Source: SVFI01 sp964519385 (GTDB lineage Bacteria; Bacillota; Clostridia; Lachnospirales; Lachnospiraceae). From it: a stretch of DNA of 64,000 bases. Positions 53,887 through 61,913 of the stretch are shown here, piece by piece; positions within the stretch are counted from its first letter, which is position 1; every line of letters begins with the position of its first letter. The DNA lies in contig CAZFLR010000002.1 in NCBI GenBank assembly GCA_964519385.1, positions 62,001-126,000 of the forward strand, read 5' to 3'. The notes under the pieces are model-generated. The model searched no databases. It was not told where the DNA came from and worked only from the letters and a program-made list of their open reading frames with translations. The translations under genes were made by a program, and so were the position numbers.

Positions 53887-55065
53887 TTACCTGCCGGTTT
53901 CATCATGCTCCGGGCTTCCTACAACCTCACCGTTCTTTGTATAAACCCTAGGGATACGCTTTGAGAGATCACAGGCAAATTCGTAATTAAATCGTCCGCT
54001 CATCTCCCCGAGCTCTTCCATTGTAAGCCGTGCTTCTCCATCCGTTCCGATTAATGTCACCTCATCATTACAGGTCACTTCCTGAATATCCGTCACATCA
54101 ACCATAAACTGATCCATACATACCCTTCCGACAATCGGAGCTCTCTGTCCGCGAATCAGTACATACCCTTTGTTGGAAAGGCTGCGCGGATAACCGTCTC
54201 CGTAACCTACGGGAATTGTTGCAATTCTGCGTGTTTCCTCCGCCACATAGGTTCCGCCGTAGCTTACGGGTGTTCCCTTGTCAATCTCCTTCAGATAAAC
54301 AATATGACTCTTTAAGGAAAGTGCAGGTCTGAGTTTTACCCTGTCACACACCACCTCATCCGACGGCCACAATCCGTATAAAATAATTCCCGCACGCACA
54401 AGACCCATGTGTGCCTGAGGCATTTCGATAATTCCCGCGCTGTTTGAAATATGATGGTACGGAATCCTTTTCAGTCCGCTTTCCTCCAGACGTTCCAAAA
54501 ACTCTGTATAGCGTGAAAGTTGGGCAAGTGCAGCCGACTTATCCTTCTCATCCGCACGCGAGAAATGGGTGAAAATTCCTTCCACCTCCACATTCGGAAG
54601 CTCCATCACCCTCTTTATAAAACCGATTCCCTCCTCATCCGGAGAAATTCCGATACGCGACATTCCGGTATCGACTTTTATATGCACCTTTACCGTCTTC
54701 CCCACACGGCCGGCCGCCTCCGAAAACTGCTCTGCCTGGTCTGTGCGAAAGATTGCCGGTCTCACTCCGTTTGCTGCCATTTCTTCATAGCTTTCCGGGA
54801 AAGTGTATCCGAGACACAAAATCGGTTTCTCAATTCCCGCGTCTCTCAGAGCCATGGACTCTTCCGCCGTCGCCGTTGCATAGCCGAAGATATAAGGTAT
54901 CTTTTCAAGTTCCCGGGCGATAGGAATTGCCCCGTGTCCGTATCCGTCCGTTTTGATAACTGCGATGATTTTTGTCTCATCTGTAAGATTTTGTTTCATC
55001 TGTTCAAGATTTTCAAGTATTGCATCCAGACTAACATAAGCACATACTCTTTCATGCAGTTTCAT
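53887..55065 (-). CDS. alr: Alanine racemase
   Basis: Makes D-alanine for peptidoglycan. 392 residues from ATG at 55065 (AGAGG upstream; the TTG 21 bases earlier would overlap nnr). PLP lysine in IAVIKTDGYGHGAI (the usual alanine after Lys is Thr here), HISNSAGI, the catalytic tyrosine in VSYGGTYV, and GYGDGYPRSLSNKG, VGRVCMDQFMVDVT. One base after the NAD(P)HX repair gene, the common nnr-alr-mazF order. Confidence 0.96.
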   Translation of the reverse strand: MKLHERVCAYVSLDAILENLEQMKQNLTDETKIIAVIKTDGYGHGAIPIARELEKIPYIFGYATATAEESMALRDAGIEKPILCLGYTFPESYEEMAANGVRPAIFRTDQAEQFSEAAGRVGKTVKVHIKVDTGMSRIGISPDEEGIGFIKRVMELPNVEVEGIFTHFSRADEKDKSAALAQLSRYTEFLERLEESGLKRIPYHHISNSAGIIEMPQAHMGLVRAGIILYGLWPSDEVVCDRVKLRPALSLKSHIVYLKEIDKGTPVSYGGTYVAEETRRIATIPVGYGDGYPRSLSNKGYVLIRGQRAPIVGRVCMDQFMVDVTDIQEVTCNDEVTLIGTDGEARLTMEELGEMSGRFNYEFACDLSKRIPRVYTKNGEVVGSPEHDETGR

Positions 55066-55066
55066 T

Positions 55067-56617
55067 TTATATAGCCTCTTTTCCAAGTTTTTTTATACAT
55101 TTCTTCAAATAGTATATCATATCTGCCGGCAACATGCTATGTGTTCCTAGCTTCTCCGCCGCCATATCCCCCGCCGCCGCATGTAAATATACGCCTGTAC
55201 ACGCTGCAATATATGGGTCTTTTATCTGTCCGGCAACACCGGCAATGACTCCGGCAAGCACATCACCACTGCCTGCAACTGCCATTCCGTCATTCCCTTT
55301 TGCCGATATACAGACTCTTCCGTCACGACCTGCCACAACCGTCTGCGCATCCTTAAGAACTACAATGCAGCCATACTTCACGGCAAAATTTCTCGCAACG
55401 CCCACCCGGTCCGCCTTTATCTCATCTACAGACAAACCGCTCAGTCGCGAAAACTCCAATACATGCGGTGTCAAAATCACCTCACTGCACGGGGCCGGCT
55501 TTTTTTTCTTCAGGCAGTTACTCTCTGCTAACAGATTCAGTGCATCGGCATCCAAAATCCACGTTTTCCCCGGCTCACTGCACAAAAGCCCTGTCAGTTC
55601 ATCCATCAGCAGCTTTGAGGACCGCGTCATTCCAATCCCGGAACCGGCACAGATCACATGCGCAAAATCAGCCGCCTGTCTTACTTGTTCTGCGAGCATA
55701 TCTGCCCCTTCCCGTGCGTAAAGTGAAAGCACTGTCTCCGGTGCGGCGGAAAGCACGGCTTCCCTGTTATTTTCATGTGTACAGAGCCGTACATAACCGG
55801 CTCCGCTCCGAAACGCCGCACAAACGTTTAGTATCGCCGCGCCCGCAATCGTTTCACAGCCGGAAATAAACGCCAGCTTACCAAAGGTTGACTTATTGCC
55901 GTCAGGACTTCGTTTCAAATATGACGAAACCGTCTTTTTATCCATGACAAATGTAGGTTTTTCCTCCATCTGCGGATAAACCATTCCACATCCGTCCAAA
56001 AGAATTTCTCCCGCACAGATTTTTCCGCCGCCCAGCAAAAGTCCCTGCTTACAGAGCCCGAAGGCAACCGTCACATCAGCGCAAAAAGCCGCTCCGAGTA
56101 CCCTTCCCGTATCTGCACAGACACCGGTCGGTATATCCAGTGCCACCTTATATGCCTGCATCTGATTCAGCATCTCAACAGCCTCTTTCAGCTCTCCTGT
56201 CAGTTCTCTGCTTGTACCGATTCCCAAAATCGCATCTACTATAACAGAATATTCCCTTCCGCTCTCTTTGGTGTCTGTCAGCCCGGCATATATACAGCTC
56301 TCCGGTACAGCCACTCTGCGGAAAATATCTTCCTGTTTTCTGCGAAGCTCTGAATACCTCGCTTTCTCACCGAGAAGCATAACCTCTGGCCGATATCCCT
56401 TTTCTGTCAGAATCCTTGCCAGTGCCAGACCGTCTGCCCCGTTATTTCCGGTACCGCAGGCAATTAAAATACGGGCATCCTTTTGCACTCTTTTTTTGAT
56501 TACTCCGGCGGCAAATAAAGCTGCACGCTCCATCAGCACCTCCGCAGACACACCAATCTGTTCCATGACAAAGCGTTCCTGCATCCGCATCTGCTCAGCC
56601 GTTACCACATATTCCAT
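55067..56617 (-). CDS. nnrD: Bifunctional NAD(P)HX epimerase / ADP-dependent dehydratase
   Basis: Repairs hydrated NADH and NADPH. 516 residues from ATG at 56617 (SD GGAGAGG). N-terminal epimerase domain (NnrE, 1 to about 215): MEYVVTAEQMRMQE, CGTGNNGADGLALARIL, ALDIPTGVCADTG. C-terminal ribokinase-like dehydratase (NnrD, about 225 to 505): GKLAFISGC, CAGSGIGMT, DADALNLLAES, ILTPHVLEFSRLSG and GNDGMAVAGSGDVLAGVI. A terminator ends 32 bases upstream, so it begins a new unit with alr and mazF. Nearby Rex senses the same NAD(H) pool. Confidence 0.95.
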   Translation of the reverse strand: MEYVVTAEQMRMQERFVMEQIGVSAEVLMERAALFAAGVIKKRVQKDARILIACGTGNNGADGLALARILTEKGYRPEVMLLGEKARYSELRRKQEDIFRRVAVPESCIYAGLTDTKESGREYSVIVDAILGIGTSRELTGELKEAVEMLNQMQAYKVALDIPTGVCADTGRVLGAAFCADVTVAFGLCKQGLLLGGGKICAGEILLDGCGMVYPQMEEKPTFVMDKKTVSSYLKRSPDGNKSTFGKLAFISGCETIAGAAILNVCAAFRSGAGYVRLCTHENNREAVLSAAPETVLSLYAREGADMLAEQVRQAADFAHVICAGSGIGMTRSSKLLMDELTGLLCSEPGKTWILDADALNLLAESNCLKKKKPAPCSEVILTPHVLEFSRLSGLSVDEIKADRVGVARNFAVKYGCIVVLKDAQTVVAGRDGRVCISAKGNDGMAVAGSGDVLAGVIAGVAGQIKDPYIAACTGVYLHAAAGDMAAEKLGTHSMLPADMIYYLKKCIKKLGKEAI

Positions 56618-56649
56618 CTGTACACCTCTCCGTCCGGACTTCAAAATCC

Positions 56650-56677
56650 AAAAAAGGACACAAATCGTATCCTTTTT
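56650..56677 (-). terminator. Terminator after the rex operon
   Basis: On the minus strand an A/T-flanked stem (AAAAAGGATACG with GTGTCCTTTTT, one U-G pair) has a 4 to 5 base loop and ends in six U. It follows the stop of the coiled-coil gene by 8 bases and ends 32 bases before the nnr ATG. Confidence 0.7.
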
Positions 56678-56684
56678 CTCAGTC

Positions 56685-57320
56685 CTATGATTTCATATCT
56701 CCCGGTGTGATCGGCTTCTTATTTTCCGGATTGTATTTCATGTCAAATATCTCAATCACTTCCGGTCCGAAAATATCGTGCATATAACTGTACAACTGCC
56801 GGTTATAGACTTCCTTTTCCTGTTTCCGTACCACATTCTTTTTCAAATCAATGCGCATCCGGTTAATCCATTTATCAATCTGCTCAATCTCTGCCGTGTT
56901 ATCCCTGATTTCTTCGTAACAAACCTCCATCGTAAGAAGCATCAGCTCATAATTGACATTCCCGATTTCCTTTTCAATATCGAGCAGCTCATCCTGATCT
57001 GCCTTCAAACGCGCATTGCAATCCTCAATCAGCCGTCTGTTCTCCTCCTGTTTCTTCTGCGCAGATGCATTCTCACCGCTTCCGTCCATCAGACTCACGA
57101 TTTCATCCCTTAGCTTTATCTTGATTCCACGCAGCTTCTTGCACTCATGATTCAGACTTCCCTGTCGCTTTAAAAGCCCGTTCAGTTCCTTTTCCTTTGC
57201 GATGATTTTCGGGCTGACTTCTGTCTGCGTAAACAGCCTGTGCCATTTGTTATCCAGAGTCAGAATCGGAATATTTTTTCCGGCCAGTGCCGGTTTATAA
57301 ATTTCTTCCACACGTGACAT
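56685..57320 (-). CDS. Coiled-coil protein of unknown function downstream of rex
   Basis: 211 residues from ATG at 57320 (AGGAG eight bases upstream). A short N-terminal segment (YKPALAGKNIPILTLDNKWHRLF) precedes long coiled coil, about residues 38 to 165, rich in Lys, Glu and Gln heptads, and a C-terminal segment with YMHDIFGPEVIEIFD. No membrane helix, signal peptide or enzyme motif. It lies 5 bases after the rex stop, so it is in the rex operon, and ends in a terminator. I do not recognise the family; structural or adaptor work is possible from its make-up only. Confidence 0.8.
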   Translation of the reverse strand: MSRVEEIYKPALAGKNIPILTLDNKWHRLFTQTEVSPKIIAKEKELNGLLKRQGSLNHECKKLRGIKIKLRDEIVSLMDGSGENASAQKKQEENRRLIEDCNARLKADQDELLDIEKEIGNVNYELMLLTMEVCYEEIRDNTAEIEQIDKWINRMRIDLKKNVVRKQEKEVYNRQLYSYMHDIFGPEVIEIFDMKYNPENKKPITPGDMKS

Positions 57321-57325
57321 CCGCA

Positions 57326-57967
57326 TCACTCCTGTTCTTTCTCGCCCCTCGTAATGTTATAAGAAAGCTTCATCAGGCTGTCCGATAAATGAACATTTTC
57401 AACCTGAACTCCCGCCGGAACCTCCAAATCGACATGCGCGAAATTCCAGATTGCCCTGATACCGCATTTTACCAGACGCTCGGATACCGGAATCGCTCCT
57501 TCCTTCGGAATCGTGAGAACTCCGATATCAATTTCATTTTCGATGATAAAATTCTCCAGCTCCTCCATCGGCCGGACCGGAATACCGCGAACCAGCTTTC
57601 CGGTCAGTGAAGTATCCATATCAAACAATCCCTTGATAATAAATCCACGTCTTTCAAAATTCATATAGTTGGCAAGTGCCTGTCCCAGATGCCCTGCTCC
57701 TACAATCACAAGATTATGTGTCTTATCAATACCGAGAATTTTACCTATTTCCATATATAAATATTCCACATTATATCCGTAACCCTGCTGGCCAAAGCCG
57801 CCAAAGTTATTAAAATCCTGACGAATCTGCGACGCAGTTACACGCATAATATGTGACAGCTCCTGTGAGGATATACGCTCTACCCCCTGATCCCTCAGTT
57901 CACCCAAATATCTGAAATAACGGGGAAGACGGCTTATGACAGCCTGTGATATTTCTTTTTCTTCCAC
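57326..57967 (-). CDS. rex: Redox-sensing transcriptional repressor Rex
   Basis: NADH/NAD-responsive repressor of fermentation and redox genes. Winged-helix domain (about 1 to 80: AVISRLPRYFRYLGEL, TASQIRQDFNNFGGFGQQGYGYNV) and Rossmann domain (VIVGAGHLGQALANY). I place the start at GTG 57967: AGGAGG lies eight bases upstream, and the consensus promoter puts the transcript start near 57989, which excludes ATG 57997 and leaves ATG 57985 with almost no leader. That gives 213 residues, the usual Rex length. A Rex-like operator overlaps the promoter, so self-repression is likely. Shares the control region with the ABC-F gene. Confidence 0.93.
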   Translation of the reverse strand: MEEKEISQAVISRLPRYFRYLGELRDQGVERISSQELSHIMRVTASQIRQDFNNFGGFGQQGYGYNVEYLYMEIGKILGIDKTHNLVIVGAGHLGQALANYMNFERRGFIIKGLFDMDTSLTGKLVRGIPVRPMEELENFIIENEIDIGVLTIPKEGAIPVSERLVKCGIRAIWNFAHVDLEVPAGVQVENVHLSDSLMKLSYNITRGEKEQE

Positions 57968-57995
57968 TTTTTCTGCCTCCTGCATATGATAATTC

Positions 57996-58024
57996 ATTAT
58001 ATATCTTTGTTAAATATCTGTCAA
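57996..58024 (-). promoter_or_regulatory. Consensus promoter for rex
   Basis: TTGACA (58024-58019) and TATAAT (58001-57996) are perfect hexamers separated by 17 bases on the minus strand. Confidence 0.85.
58007..58024. promoter_or_regulatory. Probable Rex operator
   Basis: The 18-base site TTGTTAAATATCTGTCAA has the left Rex half-site TTGTTAA complete and four of seven matches in the right half. It covers the -35 and part of the spacer of the rex promoter and lies between rex and the ABC-F gene, so NADH-controlled self-repression is expected. Confidence 0.55.
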
Positions 58025-58057
58025 AAAATTTCTCATATAGCATTTCTCTCATTTTTC

Positions 58058-58066
58058 TGCTATATT
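58058..58066 (+). promoter_or_regulatory. Extended -10 promoter for the ABC-F gene
   Basis: TGC followed by TATATT (58061-58066), with no good -35, about 30 bases before the start codon on the plus strand. Confidence 0.4.
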
Positions 58067-58096
58067 GTTTGTGGTAATACAACGGAGGAACAAACA

Positions 58097-60028
58097 ATGA
58101 TTTTATCTTGTCAAAACTTATCAAAAACATTTGTTGATCATACCGTCATCCGCCAGACCTCCTTTCAGGTCGAGGACAATGACAAAGTAGCCATCGTGGG
58201 AATTAACGGAGCCGGAAAATCCACTCTTCTGAAAATGATTGTCGGACAGCTTACTCCCGACACGGGCACCGTGACCTTTGCAAAGGACAAAACCTACGGC
58301 TATCTGGCGCAGCAGGACGGGCAGGACAGTTCAAACACCATCTACGGAGAACTGCTCTCCGTCAAGCAGGAGCTCGTTGACCTTGAAGAAGATCTGCGCA
58401 GACTTGAATTTGAAATGAAACATGCATCTGATGCAGAACTGGAAGACTTAATGAAATTATATACATCGAAAACTCACGCCTTTGAATCAAAGGACGGCTA
58501 CAAATACCGCAGTGAACTGATTGGTGTCCTAAAGGGCCTTGGTTTTGCGGAAGAGGAATTTTCCAAACAGATTTCAACTCTTTCCGGGGGCCAGAAAACA
58601 CGCGTTTTCCTTGCAAAACTTCTCCTACTTTCGCCGGATCTTATCATCCTTGACGAGCCGACCAACCATCTGGATATCTCGTCAATCAACTGGCTGGAAA
58701 ACTATCTTCGCACATACAAGGGAGCAGTAATCATTGTTTCACACGACCGCTACTTTCTGGACCGCATTGTGAACAAGGTACTTTCCGTAGAAAACGGCGA
58801 AAGCCGCATGTATCTTGGGAACTACACGGCATTTGCCGCCAAATCGACGCAAATACGCGAAGCACAAATGAAAGCATACTTAAAGCAGCAGGACGAAATC
58901 CATCACCAGCAGCAGGTAATTGACAAATTAAAATCCTTCAACCGCGAGAAATCCATCAAGCGTGCAGAAAGTCGTGAAAAGCTTCTTGAAAAAATCGAGG
59001 TGCTGGACAAACCGGCCGAGCTTCGTGACGACATGCGCTTTAAGCTTTCGCCTCGCATCCAAAGCGGAAATGATGTACTTTCCGTGACCGGACTTTCCAA
59101 AAGCTACGGAAGTAACCTCCTGTTTTCCGATGTGAACCTTGATATCAGACGCGGCGAGCATGTGGCGGTCATTGGAGACAACGGAACCGGTAAGACAACA
59201 CTGCTCAAAATCCTCAACGAGCTTGAAACGGCTGACGAAGGCGAATTTACGCTTGGTACAAAGGTTGAGATTGGCTATTACGATCAGGAGCATCATGTCC
59301 TTCACAGCGAAAAAACTTTATTTGACGAAATTTCAGACGATTATCCTACGCTGACCAACACGGAAATCCGCAACACGCTTGCTGCATTTCTGTTTACCGG
59401 TGATGATGTATACAAACGCATCGGAGAATTGAGTGGCGGCGAGCGCGGACGTGTCTCACTTGCCAAGCTTATGTTATCCAATGCTAACTTTTTGATACTC
59501 GACGAGCCGACCAACCATCTGGACATCACCTCCAAGGAAATACTCGAGCGTGCCTTAAATGACTACGATGGGACAGTCCTGTATGTCTCCCACGACCGTT
59601 ATTTTGTCAATCAGACTGCCACTCGCATTCTTGACCTGGCAAATCATCAGTTCTACTCTTTTGGCGGAAATTATGATTATTATCTGGAAAAGAAGGATAC
59701 GGTGGAGGGACTTGTTTCCTCAGAGACAGCAGGGAACTCTGCACTGCATACGCCTGACACCTCCGCCGCCCGGGACTCTGCCGGGAAACTGGACTGGCAG
59801 CAGCAAAAGGATTTACAGGCTCAAAAACGGAAGCTGGAAAACCGCATTAAAAAATGTGAAGAACGTATTTCAGTTCTTGAGCAGAGACTTGATGAAATTA
59901 ACGGAGAAATGAGTCTTCCCGAAGTTGCCACCAATGTTGCCCGCCTTCAGGAGCTGTCCAAAGAACAGACCTCCCTGTCCGCGGAGTTGGAAGAACGCTA
60001 CGAGGAATGGGAAGAATTACAAAGCTGA
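58097..60028 (+). CDS. ABC-F family ATPase (YdiF/Uup-like)
   Basis: 643 residues from ATG at 58097 (SD GGAGG eight to nine bases upstream); the open frame goes further up but into the rex control region. Two soluble ABC domains without membrane parts: first Walker A GINGAGKST, signature LSGGQKTRV, DEPTNHLD; linker about 240 to 315 with KSIKRAESREKLLEK; second Walker A GDNGTGKTT, LSGGERGRV, DEPTNHLD. A C-terminal coiled coil (about 570 to 640) as in YdiF and Uup. Such proteins act on the ribosome; some protect against antibiotics, but nothing here shows resistance. First plus-strand gene after 58 kb of minus-strand genes. Confidence 0.92.
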   Translation: MILSCQNLSKTFVDHTVIRQTSFQVEDNDKVAIVGINGAGKSTLLKMIVGQLTPDTGTVTFAKDKTYGYLAQQDGQDSSNTIYGELLSVKQELVDLEEDLRRLEFEMKHASDAELEDLMKLYTSKTHAFESKDGYKYRSELIGVLKGLGFAEEEFSKQISTLSGGQKTRVFLAKLLLLSPDLIILDEPTNHLDISSINWLENYLRTYKGAVIIVSHDRYFLDRIVNKVLSVENGESRMYLGNYTAFAAKSTQIREAQMKAYLKQQDEIHHQQQVIDKLKSFNREKSIKRAESREKLLEKIEVLDKPAELRDDMRFKLSPRIQSGNDVLSVTGLSKSYGSNLLFSDVNLDIRRGEHVAVIGDNGTGKTTLLKILNELETADEGEFTLGTKVEIGYYDQEHHVLHSEKTLFDEISDDYPTLTNTEIRNTLAAFLFTGDDVYKRIGELSGGERGRVSLAKLMLSNANFLILDEPTNHLDITSKEILERALNDYDGTVLYVSHDRYFVNQTATRILDLANHQFYSFGGNYDYYLEKKDTVEGLVSSETAGNSALHTPDTSAARDSAGKLDWQQQKDLQAQKRKLENRIKKCEERISVLEQRLDEINGEMSLPEVATNVARLQELSKEQTSLSAELEERYEEWEELQS

Positions 60029-60068
60029 AAAACAGCCGCTTTACGATATCATCGTCAAGCGGCTGTTT
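60029..60068. terminator. Strong two-way terminator between the ABC-F gene and the lactonase
   Basis: A perfect arm AAACAGCCGCTT pairs with AAGCGGCTGTTT, and inside it ACGAT pairs with ATCGT. A-tracts and T-tracts lie on both sides, so it can stop transcription from either strand; it begins right at the ABC-F stop. Confidence 0.9.
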
Positions 60069-60090
60069 ACACATTACCTTACGGAACCAA

Positions 60091-61140
60091 TTACAACTTG
60101 TGGAAAATCACACAGTTTGGTTTTTCAATTTTCATTTCTTTCCCACTCATAACCAGCAGACCCTTTTCAAGATCCACCGAAAAGAATGTCATTGTATTTG
60201 ACTCATGATTCAAACTGAGAAGATGTCTGTTATCCGGGAAAAACGCCGCATCCTTCGGATAGTCACCGCTTACCGGAAGACAGAATATTTTTTCAAGCAT
60301 TCCCGTTTCCTGACTGATGCGATAAACAATTACACTGTTATCCCCCGCATTTGAGCTGATAAGATATTTTCCGTCCTCGGAAAAATTCAAAGCACTTGCG
60401 GCCGAATTGCTGGCATGGTAGTCATTGAGGGTTGATATTGTCTGAATCTTCGTAAAGAACGGATTTCCGTCTTCCACCTGATAGGAATATACATCTATAT
60501 AATTTTTCAGCTCGTGTACTATATATACAAATCTGCCGTCCTTTGTCATTTTCACATGTCGCGGTGCAGATTCCAGCTCACTGCGGATGACATCCACCAG
60601 CTTCAGCTTCCCTGTCTCATGGTTCAGCTCATACACATCCACATGGTCCATTCCGATATCGGCAACCATCAGATATCTGTTGTCGCGTGTCATCTTTACA
60701 CAGTTTACGTGCGGACGGAAGTTTCTTTCCGCTACGCTTCCCATTCCTTTTAAATAAACCTCGTCCGTAATTGCACCGACACCGCCGTCTTCGCGCACGC
60801 GGAGCACCGTGATTTTACCATCGTGGTATCCTGCCACAAAGAGATATTTTTCATCATAATCCGTTGAGAGATAACAGCCTCTCATTCCGTTAATGGATGC
60901 GTGATTGATACAGGAAAGACTGCCGTCCGCTCCAATCTCATACGCTTCCACACCAAAATCCGTGATAGAATACAAATATTTTCCGTTGTGAGAAATTGTG
61001 ATATAGGAAGAGTTGGTAATCTCCACCTCATCCTTCGGAATCAGCATTCCCTTCTCCATATCCACATCATATATTTTAATGCCGTGACTGTCTCCCATCG
61101 TGTACGTTGAAACATAAGCCACGTATCTGTTTTCTGCCAT
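60091..61140 (-). CDS. Lactonase-family seven-bladed beta-propeller (6-phosphogluconolactonase type)
   Basis: 349 residues, cytoplasmic, built of repeated beta blades, e.g. NGKYLYSITDFGVEAYEIG, DNRYLMVADIGMDHVDVYEL, DGKYLISSNAGDNSVIVYRI, DNRHLLSLNHESNTMTFF. The RNFRPHVNCV and APRHVKMTKDGRFVYIVHEL segments match YkgB/Pgl lactonases. 6-phosphogluconolactone hydrolysis is the family guess; no zwf or gnd is nearby. SD GGAGGTAAAAGCA before the ATG. Own promoter upstream; ends in the two-way terminator. Confidence 0.88.
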   Translation of the reverse strand: MAENRYVAYVSTYTMGDSHGIKIYDVDMEKGMLIPKDEVEITNSSYITISHNGKYLYSITDFGVEAYEIGADGSLSCINHASINGMRGCYLSTDYDEKYLFVAGYHDGKITVLRVREDGGVGAITDEVYLKGMGSVAERNFRPHVNCVKMTRDNRYLMVADIGMDHVDVYELNHETGKLKLVDVIRSELESAPRHVKMTKDGRFVYIVHELKNYIDVYSYQVEDGNPFFTKIQTISTLNDYHASNSAASALNFSEDGKYLISSNAGDNSVIVYRISQETGMLEKIFCLPVSGDYPKDAAFFPDNRHLLSLNHESNTMTFFSVDLEKGLLVMSGKEMKIEKPNCVIFHKL

Positions 61141-61185
61141 TGCTTTTACCTCCGCTGAAGTTCATTTTTTTGCTCACTATGTTTT

Positions 61186-61214
61186 ATTTTAACACATTCG
61201 CTTTTTTTTGTTAA
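61186..61214 (-). promoter_or_regulatory. Promoter for the lactonase
   Basis: TTAACA (61214-61209) and TAAAAT (61191-61186), 17 bases apart on the minus strand. TTAACA returns as TGTTAA over the -10, so the promoter has an inverted repeat of 6 bases across it. Confidence 0.55.
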
Positions 61215-61268
61215 GAATCCGCTCGTAAATTTCCTCTCTTTTTTTTACAAAATACTGCCTAAAATATA

Positions 61269-61296
61269 TTGACATTTATAATCAGAACTATATAAT
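61269..61296 (+). promoter_or_regulatory. Consensus promoter for the XRE-pot operon
   Basis: TTGACA (61269-61274) and TATAAT (61291-61296), perfect hexamers with a 16-base spacer, about 65 bases before the regulator start. Confidence 0.85.
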
Positions 61297-61307
61297 TAGA
61301 ACTGGTT

Positions 61308-61334
61308 GTTTAGTAAAACTAAACTCAAAGTTTA
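61308..61334. promoter_or_regulatory. Overlapping palindromes, likely operator of the XRE-cupin regulator
   Basis: GTTTAGT and ACTAAAC are perfect 7-base inverted arms around AAA (61308-61324). A second palindrome, TAAACT and AGTTTA around CAA (61320-61334), shares the middle arm. They cover about +6 to +32 of the transcript from the consensus promoter, the usual place for a repressor. Confidence 0.6.
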
Positions 61335-61361
61335 TTTAAGTATCACAAAGAGGTGTCAAAA

Positions 61362-61898
61362 ATGGATATCGGGCTTAAATTAAAGGAGCTCAGGATTCAG
61401 AAAGCATTGACACAGGAAGAACTGGCGGACCGTGCAGAGCTCTCGAAGGGATTTATATCCCAACTTGAGCGCAATCTCACCTCTCCTTCCATCTCAACGC
61501 TGACTGACATTCTGCAATGTCTCGGAACCAATTTAAATGAGTTTTTCAGCGAGGAAGATGATTCCCAGATTGTTTTCAGGCAGGAAGATTTTTTTGAAAA
61601 AGAAGATACTGCCCTGCGCAACAAGATTGAATGGATTATTCCGAATGCACAAAAAAATGAAATGGAACCCATACGGCTCACACTTGCGCCCGGTGGCTCC
61701 ACCTATCCCGACCTTCCGCATGAGGGAGAAGAATTCGGCTACGTGCAAAGCGGAAGCATCAAAATTCACCTTGGTTCCAAGGTTCACACAGCAAAAAAAG
61801 GCGAAGCATTTTACTTCGTTCCTGAAAAAAAACACTATTTGGAAGCGGGCAAATCCGGTGCGACCGTCATCTGGGTCACCAGTCCGCCAAGCTTCTAA
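61362..61898 (+). CDS. XRE-family regulator with cupin sensor domain (PuuR-like)
   Basis: 178 residues from ATG at 61362 (AAGAGG upstream; GTG three codons earlier is on the SD). N-terminal helix-turn-helix (residues 5 to 60: LKELRIQKALTQEELADRAE, then SKGFISQLERNLTSPSISTL), a short linker, and a C-terminal cupin (about 110 to 175: LPHEGEEFGYVQSGSIKIHLG, then KKGEAFYFVPEKKHYLEAG). Such proteins regulate polyamine uptake or breakdown in other bacteria, and potA starts 15 bases after it. Likely represses its own operon through the palindromes upstream. Confidence 0.9.
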   Translation: MDIGLKLKELRIQKALTQEELADRAELSKGFISQLERNLTSPSISTLTDILQCLGTNLNEFFSEEDDSQIVFRQEDFFEKEDTALRNKIEWIIPNAQKNEMEPIRLTLAPGGSTYPDLPHEGEEFGYVQSGSIKIHLGSKVHTAKKGEAFYFVPEKKHYLEAGKSGATVIWVTSPPSF

Positions 61899-61913
61899 AG
61901 GAGGACAGCACAC

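Noticed and set aside
57986..58096. N-terminal extension of the ABC-F reading frame by 37 codons
   Set aside because: It has no SD, runs through the rex promoter and operator, and the ABC-F family sequence starts at the ATG at 58097, which has a GGAGG.
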